Made by a program: the position numbers and the translations under genes. 64,000 nucleotides of DNA, taken from positions 1,984,001-2,048,000 of the forward strand of contig CM074137.1 in the NCBI GenBank assembly GCA_037178625.1, read 5' to 3'. Shown here one piece after another: positions 11,127-20,934 of this stretch. The notes below the pieces were generated by a model. It was not told the origin of the DNA, ran no database searches, and saw only the letters and a program-made list of their open reading frames with translations. Every line of letters begins with the position of its first letter. Position 1 is the first letter of the stretch. The stretch is from Skeletonema tropicum (Eukaryota > Bacillariophyta > Thalassiosirophyceae > Thalassiosirales > Thalassiosiraceae).

Positions 11127-12365
11127 TTTGGATTCGATTTGTGTGCGCTTTTTTTGACGCACCTATCTGCTCTCCGCTCTGACCAATATTCAATCTATCT
11201 CTCGTAGCCGCCCCCGAGGCTGACTGGATATCAATATAATAGGTATCCTTGACTGCTTGGTGTCACCTTTTGCTGATTAGCTCCGTCAAAGAAGCCACCA
11301 AGCTAGCTAGCACTTCACCTTCTTCATGCATTCTTCATGATGCAAATCTGCTCTCTGCTCTCTGCTCTCTGTTCTCTGCTCTCTGCTCTGCAAATTCGGA
11401 GCGGCGCATAATTTGACACAAAAGGAAAAGTGACAGAGCCCATCCAGCCGCAGACGCTTTTCTGGTACAATAACTTAGTTACCGTAGCAAAGAACAACCT
11501 ATTTAAAGACACACAGAGGGTGATTGAGCAGGAGATGAAAATACAGGACTATCTTGAGGCTTGATTCGTCTTCAGGAGTGGGGCTATAGTAGATGAGCTC
11601 GATGTCGTTGCGGCCAAAAGGCTTGCGGTGATACCGAGTTGGATCTTGGGTAAGGCGTTGTTGTAGTGCTTCACAGCTGGCTTGCGTTTCCGCTAGCCAA
11701 TCATACCTGATAGAGTTAGGGTTAGGGTTAGTAGCCCCGTCGACGATGATGGACCGATCCATTTTGGATTCGATTTGTGTGCGCTTTTTTTGACGCACCT
11801 ATCTGCTCTCCGCTCTGACCAATATTCAATCTATCTCTCGTAGCCGCCCCCGAGGCTGACTGGATATCAATATAATAGGTATCCTTGACTGCTTGGTGTC
11901 ACCTTTTGCTGATTAGCTCCGTCAAAGAAGCCTCCAAGCTAGCTAGCACTTCACCTTCTTCATGCATTCTTCATGATGCAAATCTGCTCTCTGCTCTCTG
12001 CTCTCTGTTCTCTGCTCTCTGCTCTGCAAATTCGGAGCGGCGAATAATTTGACACAAAAGGAAAAGTGACAGAGCCCATCCAGCCGCAGACGCTTTTCTG
12101 GTACAATAACTTAGTTACCGTAGCAAAGAACAACCTATTTAAAGACACACAGAGGGTGATTGAGCAGGAGATGAAAATACAGGACTATCTTGAGGCTTGA
12201 TTCGTCTTCAGGAGTGGGGCTATAGTAGATGAGCTCGATGTCGTTGCGGCCAAAAGGCTTGCGGTGATACCGAGTTGGATCTTGGGTAAGGCGTTGTTGT
12301 AGTGCTTCACAGCTGGCTTGCGTTTCCGCTAGCCAATCATACCTGATAGAGTTAGGGTTAGGGTT
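11115..12365. repeat. 636-bp tandem duplication of the methyltransferase 5' region
   Basis: Positions 11115-11729 recur at 11751-12365 with an offset of exactly 636 bp and only a few substitutions (for example gaagccaccaag/gaagcctccaag and gcggcgcataat/gcggcgaataat). The unit starts inside codons 1-4 of the methyltransferase gene (ATGGATCGGTCC on the minus strand) and includes its upstream region, so the outer copy is a detached promoter plus start codon. Each copy ends in GAGTTAGGGTTAGGGTT (11713 and 12349), a short telomere-like tract. A 21-bp piece, gtagccccgtcgacgatgat plus one base, separates the units. Confidence 0.93.
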
Positions 12366-12368
12366 CAT
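12135..12368 (-). CDS. Hypothetical short frame in the duplicated unit
   Basis: A 77-residue frame with an ATG at 12368 begins Asn-Pro-Asn-Pro-Asn, encoded by the telomere-like (CCCTAA) tract. It continues with a composition that looks coding (SIRYDWLAETQASCEALQQR). The same frame occurs in the inner copy (11762..11499), where it is preceded by the duplicated methyltransferase start codon. It may be the relic of an exon captured in the duplication. No family is recognised, and expression is doubtful. Confidence 0.25.
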   Translation of the reverse strand: MNPNPNSIRYDWLAETQASCEALQQRLTQDPTRYHRKPFGRNDIELIYYSPTPEDESSLKIVLYFHLLLNHPLCVFK

Positions 12369-12389
12369 TCACATCTCAACAATACAAAA

Positions 12390-12990
12390 CAGAACTTGAA
12401 CATGGCGTCAGAATTGATCGTGGACTTCCACACACACACACAAGGAACGTAATTTTCTTGGTTGTTGCTCTTGCCAACACAAATGGGCTTGCAATGACTC
12501 GACCCAGCTACATAGTTGCATCTTATCTATGAGCATCAGCTAAGAGATCTCAAGAGATGAACTGAAAGAACTACGATATTAGAAGGTAGAGTTGTTCGCA
12601 TGAATATTGGTCATTTACTTCATTTCTTCACAACAAATAGGCAACTCTTATTTTTTTTTTTCACAGTTACTTGATCACTCGCCTCCGTCACACAAACACT
12701 GATTAGATTGCGCGACTCGCACAAACTTTCCATGTATAACCATCTCCACCTCAACACACTAATCATCCATGTTGCCACAGCATGCGCAGTTGCAGGCCCG
12801 AGCAAAAGAAGCAACAAATACGCAGCATGATGAAGCGCACCAGAAGCAGGCTGTGATGTAGGATCAGGGCTGGCCTCTTCCGCTTCCACTTCCGCACCGA
12901 AGTAGGGCCATTCGTCACATAGCAACTGAGCACATTCACCACCAACGCTACTCTTCTCCTTTAGACAGCCACGGATCTCATCTCGGACTT
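12390..12990 (-). repeat. Segmental duplicate of 35770-36340 (inverted)
   Basis: The DNA from the small 5' fragment of the MASELI family (atggcgtcagaattgatcgt, 12402) through the phosphoesterase-like tail is found again, reverse-complemented, at about 35770-36340. Homology covers coding and non-coding parts, including the acacacacac-flanked junction next to aaggaacgtaattttcttgg. This was read by eye, so the boundaries are approximate. Confidence 0.8.
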
Positions 12991-13168
12991 GGAGGGCGTC
13001 TTGCTTGGTGGTTCGTTTCATTGAGTTGTATTCTGCCTCGGTGTACCACAGCTCGCTTCTGTTTTTGTCATCGTGCCTAGGAACAGTGTAAAGCTGCGCT
13101 GATTTTGCAAATCGTACATGCACATGGTTGCGTCTGAGGGGGAAGTCTTCGATCAATTCTGATGCCAT
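12620..13168 (-). CDS. Chimera: MASELI-family head plus phosphoesterase tail
   Basis: The 182-residue frame starts at ATG 13168. Residues 1-60 match the short diatom-type family also found at 15406, 37768 and 39420 (ASELI.DFPLRRNHVHVRFAK, then LWY..AEY.SMK). From about residue 72 it instead matches the C-terminal tail of the metallophosphoesterase locus ending at 35975: SVGGECAQLLCDEW, an acidic patch, SPDPTSQPASGALHHAAYLL and a hydrophobic end. The tail runs past the phosphoesterase stop because one base differs (gatgattagt against gatgatttagt). The hydrophobic segment suggests membrane attachment. The gene appears to have formed by segmental duplication that joined two unrelated coding ends. 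The function is unknown and it may be non-functional. Confidence 0.5.
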   Translation of the reverse strand: MASELIEDFPLRRNHVHVRFAKSAQLYTVPRHDDKNRSELWYTEAEYNSMKRTTKQDALQVRDEIRGCLKEKSSVGGECAQLLCDEWPYFGAEVEAEEASPDPTSQPASGALHHAAYLLLLLLGPATAHAVATWMISVLRWRWLYMESLCESRNLISVCVTEASDQVTVKKKNKSCLFVVKK

Positions 13169-13169
13169 G

Positions 13170-13990
13170 TCAATGTTTGTAGAGGATGATGACGATTATT
13201 TGGTGTTCGTATTATGAGGCGCGATAGCTGCGCGTCAACGTAGCTAGCTGGCTGAGCCAGCCAATCTCATTAATGCACAGCTCGCGTTTGTGATTATAAA
13301 ACAGCTGGTAGTGTATTAAGTACGTGAGTTTGCTCGGAGAAATTGGACTTCTGATCAGCTGGCACTAAAGCACACATCATGCAGCCAATGGCGGCTGGCT
13401 CTACTTAATGCGCGCTTATATTTGGCCTCTTATTTTACCAACTCTCAGGTCAAGCCTAGCCAAGCAAGGCCTTCACTGTTCAATTTCTCCGAGAGCAGCT
13501 GCTCTCTTGTTAGATCACACTAGCCTCGCTGACGCTCGTCTAGCCGCTGCGCGGGTTTTCTAAATAAGAGAGGAGGCACCGGCTATCTACTACGATATTG
13601 ATTGTGTCTACTTATATACATAGCAGTATTCAAATAGTACGTTATGTAACACTTTAATAATTATGTAATAAAGGTTGTACATTGCCTTCTACGAATGCTG
13701 TGTAGTGATTACTGAGACACGGTTGGGAGAATATTGATTTATGTGAGAGGGATTATCTATGAAGAGGTTTAATACCCCCCCCCTGAACAATCAAATCTAA
13801 GCCAATCAAAGAAAGAGTCAATCGAAAATTCTAAAAACGGGGGGGCAAGGGGTCAAATCAAGCCAATCAAAGAAAGAGTCGATCGAAAATGCCCGTGAAG
13901 GCCAAAGGACACGCCAAAGGGCCCGGACAGAACGACCGACCGACCGACCGACCGACCGAACGACTTAGCTCCTCTCATTATTTAGATCCA
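13170..13990. other. Gene-free repeat-derived stretch
   Basis: No gene is supported. It contains a fragment of the MASELI-family 5' region (gctcggagaaattggacttctgatcagctgg, about 13335), an imperfect 38-bp direct repeat of ccaatcaaagaaagagtc (13802 and 13863) next to a run of nine C and a run of seven G, and a (CGAC)n tract with the CCGA core at 13933-13962. Confidence 0.6.
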
Positions 13991-13999
13991 AATGCAAAC

Positions 14000-14890
14000 A
14001 CTCATCCCATACATCCAATTCACTGACTCCAAGATTGAAAAAGAAGCTGAAGGCCTAATCCGCAGCATCAGAAACAGAAAGTCCAAATACTTACGACCAT
14101 TCGATTTGACACCCATTTCAACCTCCCAATAGTGTCAGATGAAGGCCACTACAGATGCAGACTATCAAAGTCAAAGATCGGATTCGACATGGTCACATGC
14201 AACTCTGATACTTGCCCTTCTCCATTTCGAGCCCGAAATGGAAGTAACACTAAATCAAACAATATATCGTCGCGTCACTCATTTCGGCAGAGAAGAATAA
14301 GTTTCAAAGAGGCAGAGGTTCCAATACATGCAGCATCGACAGCTCCTCACAAATAACACTCACCGGAGAGCAAATTGCCGGCGAGCTATTCGACGACAAC
14401 ATGCAACTACTGCACTTTGCTATCAGTTCCTTATTGGACTTTTTGGCCCTACAATCACCCATTTCCTCTACGGCACACCACCAAATGCACATGGTAACTA
14501 CAAAACGCTTCAATCCTATATAATTTCCAAACGCCTTGTTGCCCAAAAAGCAGTCACAAGAACCCCATCGAACAATCTCGAACGAGCTGCCTCTATTTGG
14601 GAATCGAAACAACACAACTTCCACTACGGGGGATCCTACAAAAGCCCTGATCCTAGTACCTACTCCACACAAATCTTCGGGAGAACAGTCTGCTCTGCAA
14701 GCGGCTCAGCAGGATTAAGTGCCATACAAGCACTCTATGAGTGAAACAATGGCCCGATAACCGTGCCATCACTTAATGATGAGCAACTTTCATATTTACT
14801 TCGCAGTACTGATTGTACAACTTCCTCTCAAAGAAGTCAGAGACGTCTCAACCATCCAGTACCATACTACGTAGTTTACCGTACCACGAT
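14000..14890 (+). repeat. Decayed repeat copy (inverted partner at 36380-37270)
   Basis: Broken frames encode recognisable shared pieces: SSQITLTGEQIAGELFDDNM, then FALQSPISSTAHHQ-type sequence, then SQEPHRTISNELPLFGN. All are found again on the minus strand at 36.4-37.3 kb with different stops. The copies look like relics of a mobile or low-copy gene of unknown type. A partial third copy lies at about 38720-38900. I cannot name the family. Confidence 0.6.
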
Positions 14891-14949
14891 TATGCGATTG
14901 CTGGTCCAAATCTTACGTGATAAGTGGTTGGTGCTTCGGATTGAATAGC

Positions 14950-15400
14950 TTAGTAATAGTTTGAATTAGTTAGTTGAGAGGCAGGAGAGATTATGCTGAG
15001 TATTACTTAGTTGCTAACAGTCTGTATAGACACTATCATATATTGGAGATTATTATTATTTGAGCTTGATTAAAAAAGTTCGACTTGATGCATGCCAAGC
15101 GTGCCTTTGTGCATTGGTATGTCAGAGGAGGTACGGAAGAAAAAGAATTCTCAACATTATTACGATAAAGTCTGGATTGCCTCTTTTGATGACCGAAAGA
15201 CATTGATCCCTATTTTAAAAACCTAACCTAACCTATCAGTAATAAGGATGCCAAAGAAAACATTTTTACAGGATGCTTACTCGGTGATTGTACTCAGCTG
15301 AGTCTGAGTTGGAATCAGTGATCAGTATGGGAGCAACCCCAACAAACCCAAAATACAAACAGCCTATATATCCACGCGATCTTTGAGGAGATTGCCTGTG
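14950..15400. other. Non-coding duplicated flank
   Basis: No gene is seen. Segments here, including ttttaaaaacctaacctaac and ggatgccaaagaaa, recur reverse-complemented at about 38400-38700 and 40060-40250, as part of the shared duplication block. Confidence 0.6.
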
Positions 15401-15405
15401 TATTC

Positions 15406-15843
15406 TCAAATGGAATATTGGTGAAGCTTCCCGAGCTTCCTTGCTCTCAATACGGCCTTTCTTGTCTCGGCTGAAGAGGCAAGAGCAATACTCTCAGACC
15501 TCAAACATTCAGACGGCCCTTGTCTCGCCTGCTCTGCGAGAACTGCACGTACGCATCGACGTCTGCAAGCCTGCACCTCCAGCGCAGAGGCAGGTGTGAT
15601 TAGATGAGCAATACCAATCCAGGAGCCTCTATCTTCTTCGGCTGCCCAATCACTTGCACGAGTTTGGAGGACGTCTTGCCTGATGGTTTGTTTCATTGAG
15701 TCGTATTCTGCCTTGTTGTACCACAGCTCGCTTCTGTTTTTGTCCTCGTGCCTAGGAACAGTGTAAAGCTGCGCTGTTTTTGCAAATCGTACATGCACAT
15801 GGTTGCGTCTGAGGGGAAAGTCTACGATCAATTCTGACGCCAT
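15406..15843 (-). CDS. MASELI-family protein, copy with open frame
   Basis: 145 residues from the ATG at 15843, chosen because all family copies start there. The first 50 residues (VHVRFAKTAQLYTVP, then LWYNKAEYDSMK) resemble a short domain that recurs in diatom hypothetical proteins. The second half is Arg/Ala-rich (VQACRRRCVRAVLAEQARQG). There is no signal peptide or membrane helix. The open frame extends upstream to 16044, but that part runs into the neighbouring foldback element. The function is unknown. The copy at 39420-39848 is nearly identical and also open, while the copy at 37768 is frameshifted. Confidence 0.6.
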   Translation of the reverse strand: MASELIVDFPLRRNHVHVRFAKTAQLYTVPRHEDKNRSELWYNKAEYDSMKQTIRQDVLQTRASDWAAEEDRGSWIGIAHLITPASALEVQACRRRCVRAVLAEQARQGPSECLRSESIALASSAETRKAVLRARKLGKLHQYSI

Positions 15844-16041
15844 GTTTGTAGTTAGTAGAGGATGATGACGATTATTTGGTGTTCGTATTATGAGGCTGAG
15901 CAGGAAGTAATCTGGATATGATGTACAAGAGGGCAGCTTCACGTCAACAGAAGCGTGAGTTCGCTCGGAGAAATTGGACTTCTGATCAGCTGGTATATTT
16001 TGTCGAACCCGGAAAAATGATTCTGAAGTTGAAGGTGCTTG

Positions 16042-16658
16042 CAATTGACCTTTCCACAGCGGGCACGCCCAGTGGGCTAAGCAGTCTCATCTTCTTTTTC
16101 CCCGATTCTCTGGAAATCTGTGTCTACAGATCGATTTTTTCACAATTTTGTTAGTGATTTTAGTTAGGGAGCAGCTCTGACCGCCAAAATTAAGTTTCAG
16201 AGAAGTGGTCTATATGCTAGCCCCGAGATACTATCCTTTAGGTGACTATTATGTGAGTATATTAACTGCTTGCTATGTGGTGAAAGCGTATATTTTCGTC
16301 GAGATATATGCATTTGAAGGTGCCCTCTAACTTGGTGCTAGCTATGATGGCTGATGGCCAAAGTTTTTTACATGGCAAAAAGCTAGTGTACTCTCACATG
16401 CATTTCTCAGCGGGGAATTGGAATTTTCGGCCAACCAACATATGTATAGAGTCGACAATATAGTCGACGAAAGGTTGGTAGTACTGGAAATGCATACTAG
16501 ACATCTTCCTGAAACTTAATTTTGGCGGTCAGAGCTGCTCCCTAACTAAAATCACTAAAAAAATTGTGAAAAAATCGATCTGTAGACACAGATTTCCAGA
16601 GAATCGGGGAAAAAGTGAATGAGAGAAGAAAGTGGGCTGCTGTGGAAAGGTCAATTTT
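16042..16658. mobile_element. Foldback/MITE element, ~150-bp terminal inverted repeats
   Basis: The left arm (16042-16200, from aattgacctttccacagc to gccaaaattaagtttcag) is matched in reverse complement by the right arm (16510-16658). The arms share ccccgattctctgg and ctaaaatcactaa tracts. The core of about 300 bp has no gene. The core and inner arms are related to the element at 49106-49739, which carries the same core in the other orientation. It inserts at the sequence cttgcaa of a MASELI-family 5' flank. Confidence 0.85.
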
Positions 16659-18300
16659 AAGGTTCCCTTCGGGTACTTAGGTGTGCGAACTCCCATTTTT
16701 TACTGTAGTTTGCAAAATGAGTTCGTACCTACATCCGAACAGCATCCTTTTCTGGGTTCTCAATTATTACCAGCTGCTCCGTAACAAAATCATTTACACT
16801 TCTGCTAAGTGCCGATCGCGTTTGTGAGTTTGGTACAAAGCAGCTGGAATTAGATACGTGACTTAGCTCGGAGAAATTGGGCGTCTGCTGAGCTGGTATA
16901 TTTTGCTGAACCCGGCAAAATGGTTCTGAACTTGAAGATGCTTGCAAATGTAGGGTGTGCGAACCCCTAATTACTTTTATTTTTATTACCATGAAGTCGC
17001 AAAGATGAGTTCGGATATCCCTACGGTTTTTTGTGCGTATTTTTATCGCGGGAGGGACAGAACCCGCACATAGAAAGAGTAAGTAGTAAGTACGTAATAC
17101 TAGCTAACTTACTCGTAGACCAGATACCACCAGCAGATCTTGACCATGGTAGACCATGTTGTCCACTGCAATAGGAGCCTACGCACTACGCATAATGCTT
17201 CTATATCCAGAACTAATGATCTTCAACGTCAGCAGGTATCATGGGCTTGCTATTACTACAATTTCAACTGATACTTTGCCCTCGATGGCGTTGATATTAT
17301 CTACTTTAGTGTTGAAACATGCTGGAATGAAGATAAATCTTTGCATTATATGCAATTAGGTGCTCTGGAGAATGAAGTGTATACATTTCACAGTGCCTCA
17401 TTGTACTTAATACTTTTGTGGATGATTCTATTGAAGATCATGACATTTTATAATCAAATGGGTGTTGTTTCAGCGTAGTGAATAATTTTCACATTTATCC
17501 CCCACAAGTAGATATCATTCAGCATTCACTCCACTGTCCATGATGAACGGCTACTTCCCACACAGCACTTCCCAATCCCCCTCAGTTCGCACTATTTTCG
17601 CCACAATCCAATATTTAAACATGAAATAACACTAATCTTCTCCGTGTTTGCAGAAATAATACGCGCTTTTTTGAGTTGCCCTTCTGAAGACGACTTGTTG
17701 ACTCATCATAACAGCGATAGTTGTGTCCATTCCACAAGCCCAGAGCATCCATAATACTTTATTGTTCAATTTGGCTGCCCTCACTATCGTGTGCTGGCCA
17801 TCTAAATCATTTCATTTGTCGATGATCGACGATTATTATTGTGGCCGGAAAATAATACCGAGCGGCGATTATCGAATTCAGCATGAATACAAGCCCAAAC
17901 CGAAGGAATACTGCCACCGAAACATCCCCATATATATAAAGTATCATCGCGTGATGAAGGGGAGACGAGACGGTCGTTTATGGTTGACGTAACCATCACC
18001 ACAACTGCTTGGCGACGGCGGAAAAAGATGATGGCCGGTGCCGTGTGATGAGGCTACATCACAACCCCACACACACTACCGCGGCCCAAACCAACGGTCA
18101 ACATTGATCATATTGGTCCAGTTGATGATTCTGATGCAGGGGTTAGACGGTTGGTGGCGTCTATGGCATCCATTAGCGGCACATTGCTAAGTGGGGTTAT
18201 AACCCGCACATAGATTCTAAATGCGGGTTAGAACCCGCACATAGGGGTACGGTAGGTAGGGATATCCGAACAGAATCCTCGATTGGTGATAAGGCCCCAA
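16659..18300. other. Gene-poor repeat remnants
   Basis: 16740-16950 is another fragment of the MASELI-family 5' flank (ggttctcaattattaccagc, gctcggagaaattggg). The phrase aacccgcacatag occurs at about 17064, 18207 and 18236, the last two around an 8-bp hairpin (aacccgca/tgcgggtt). Several short frames exist but none has coding character that I can support. Confidence 0.5.
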
Positions 18301-18425
18301 CTAGGGTGTCCTAGCAGTGGCTAGGATTCCTACTTTCCCACGTAGGATTCCCACCCGGATTAGCGTGTCCCAGCACCACTTTCCCACCCCCAAATTCCCA
18401 CTTTCCCACCCCAGTACCTAGTTTT
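18300..18425. mobile_element. Partial copies of the TA-flanked 25-kb MITE
   Basis: ggctaggattcctactttcccacgtagg (about 18317) matches the right end of the element at 25001-25348 in reverse orientation. tagcgtgtcccag followed by ccactttcccac (about 18360) matches its left end. The two ends lie head to head, so these are truncated or nested copies. Confidence 0.7.
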
Positions 18426-18689
18426 TCCCGTGCGCGCACGTTAGGACGTGCTCGTACCGCCGGCCAATCTCCGCCCACCGCCCACGCTACCCAAGGCCTT
18501 TTTGTTTTTGACGAACGAACGTGCGTTGGCCGTGGGCTGGGTCAGGTCTCCGCGCCCACGCCACGTTGGCTGTGCGTCGGCAGTCGGCAAGGTTTCCGAC
18601 TTCCGACGTGTGTGTTGAGCAAGCACAAGATGATGCGGTCGAAGCACAACTATGGTACCTATCCTACCACAGCAGCGCAGTCCTACACC

Positions 18690-19232
18690 CACCCTCCTGG
18701 CACGCTGACAACTCGTCCTTCTGTGGCCTGGGAAAAGGGTGGAATCTTCAATTGAATTGTGACACCTGTGCACAAAGAAAATTTTATGTGATGGATGCCA
18801 TACCAAATAATAATCAGTCACAAAACAAGCTGCCGGAGCATTTTGACGAAACAGGGACGTGACAAGGCTTGGGGAGCCAGTGAGACTGACTCATTGGTCA
18901 TTTTTTGTGCTGAAGGAATGAAATTAAGGGAACAATGCGACAAGTACGGTGTCAGTGGAAAGTTTGACGTCGAAACACACCAAACAACTGGCAAACTCAT
19001 TGGTTGGCACGCACAGTACCCACTGGAGGTGCTGAATGCAAGGGCGTACGCTAGAGATGCAGTCTTCGTGGACACAACACACAATGCCACTTCTTACAGC
19101 TTCAAGACAGGTCCGCCTGCAGTGATAGATTGTTTTGGGCACTCAGCACCTTGTGGAATGTTCCAGGTTCCGGAGGAGGAGATTGATTCGTCCAATAGAC
19201 TCTCTTTTCTTCTAGCTGACAAACCTTCTTAG
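18690..19232 (+). pseudogene. MULE transposase fragment
   Basis: The frame ending at 19232 contains DAVFVDTTHNATSYSFK followed by VIDCFGHSAPCGMFQV. This matches the start of the MULE transposase domain, where the first catalytic Asp sits in an F.D.TH motif and is followed by a hydrophobic strand with D..G. A further piece (NCDTCAQRKFYVMDA) lies upstream in another frame, so at least one frameshift separates them near 18850. The remaining catalytic residues are absent and the frame stops at 19232. It is a dead remnant. Confidence 0.65.
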
Positions 19233-20934
19233 ATATGTCACCACACCATCCATCCAGTGCAGTACTTCTCAACAAAAGATTATCCGCACTAGTTTCAAAT
19301 TAATAGGTTCTGCAGGCGGATACTTGTATTGTTTCTTTGACATCCTATTCATCTCTTGCAGCAGATTCGTTCATGGTGGATGCTTCGCTTCATTTAGTAC
19401 AGAAGGCAGCCTCTTTGCCTCGATGATAACAATGAAAATTACCGAATCCTATCAAAGAGACGGCACAGTTATCAACACTCCCGTTGCCGCTGCTACTGAA
19501 GCCTGAAGCTGAATAGTAAGTCACCCGACATCTCAGGTTGATTGTAAGCTAGATTGTCTCCACCGAAGCCGTAATATTGAGAGTGACGATGGAAGGAGTA
19601 CCAGCAGTAGACAATAGCAATGGCAGCCCAAAAAAGTATAATCCACCTTAAAAGGTCATCATATTGTTGTATGCAATAGCCTCTGGATCAGTATCCCCTC
19701 CCCTCAAGGTGCAATGCCTTCCCTCAAAGTGTTGAATAATAATTACTGACATGAGTTACCACAACATGGCCATAATGTCACCTGAACCACACCACATGGA
19801 GATGAGACGCCGCTATATCTATCAACATCACTATATTGTCGTATTGTCAACATCTTCGCGCTTTATTTGTTGTTGTATCCCCATAACCCTCCCTATTGTT
19901 GTTGTGCCGTAATTGTGCGGTAAGCAACGCTGCGTCGATGGATAGTCAAGGGGTCTCATATCGGCGGTTCCTCAAGGATTGAGATGGAGCCGACTCGTCT
20001 GCAATTGTTATATCGTTTAGTCCAGTAATGGAAGAGTGATTACGGCCCAAAGGTCCTCTGTTCATGAGTGGGCGGTGCTGTTGTTGCATTTGTTTCAAAA
20101 TAACGGTCAATTTGTGTAGGCGACACCCAAAATAAAGGCTACGAGCGCTATCACCGTGATTCCTTCACATCATGAGTTCATACCGGCCCACTGAGGTCGC
20201 CGCCGCCGGCTTTTAGTGATGCCGGCCGGCGTTCCGCTCCATACCATAGCAGCCCTCTCTGCCATGGTTCTGGTGTGCAAAGTGATCTGATATGATATGG
20301 TGTGCAAAGTGATCTGAATAATTTGAAAAGTGTGTGAAACGGCTAGAAAAATGATGGATGGGGCGCCCCGTTCCCCGCTGGAGTGACCCACGCAAAATCT
20401 GCCGCATCCAAAAACTCGATTCCGGCTACGACCCATACATAGCATACGATAGCCGGCTGGAGAGAGACAGATAGAGAGCAGCGTGTTCGATAGTTCGGCC
20501 AGCAATAGCAATGCCATCATCATGTAATTCAAGAGGTGCTGCAGTGGTCGAGCTCTTTGATACGGTGAAGGTAGATAGGAAAAAATGCAACCCGATGACT
20601 TTTGGCGTTGGAATCGGAATGTCGCTTGATGGCTAATTATGTGTGAGAGCATCACTTCTTGTCGCCTTTGCTTTGGGCACTCTATTTCAGTTTGAAAGAA
20701 GCTGAGGTTCGAGGACGGAACGAAGGCACAAAAGATGAGGAGCACGTTGTTGGCTGGAGGCTGGAGACTGATGATTTAATTTTGATGGCGCAAAAATGAT
20801 TTTGATGAAATAAGAGGCTGAGTCGATTCGATTGAGGTCGGACGGATTGAACGATTGATTCAGAGGTCGACTGGAACCAATGAGCTCCATTGAATGACTC
20901 GCCAACTATATAGTAATTCGTCTTCGCCATAATC
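19233..20934. other. Intergenic region upstream of the kinesin gene
   Basis: No convincing gene. A 20-bp sequence tggtgtgcaaagtgatctga is duplicated with a 27-bp period at 20271 and 20298. Open frames on the minus strand (20170-20745) have low-complexity composition and are not supported. The last few hundred bases presumably hold the kinesin promoter. Confidence 0.5.

Noticed and set aside
11713..12366. True chromosome end at the TTAGGG tracts
   Set aside because: Only two to three repeat units per site, and ordinary sequence continues on both sides.
17047..18250. A transposon bounded by aacccgcacatag repeats
   Set aside because: The repeats are mostly direct, not inverted, and no target duplication or coding region is seen.
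20170..20745. 191-residue minus-strand frame upstream of the kinesin gene
   Set aside because: No recognisable motif; composition looks like chance and part of it covers a 27-bp tandem repeat.
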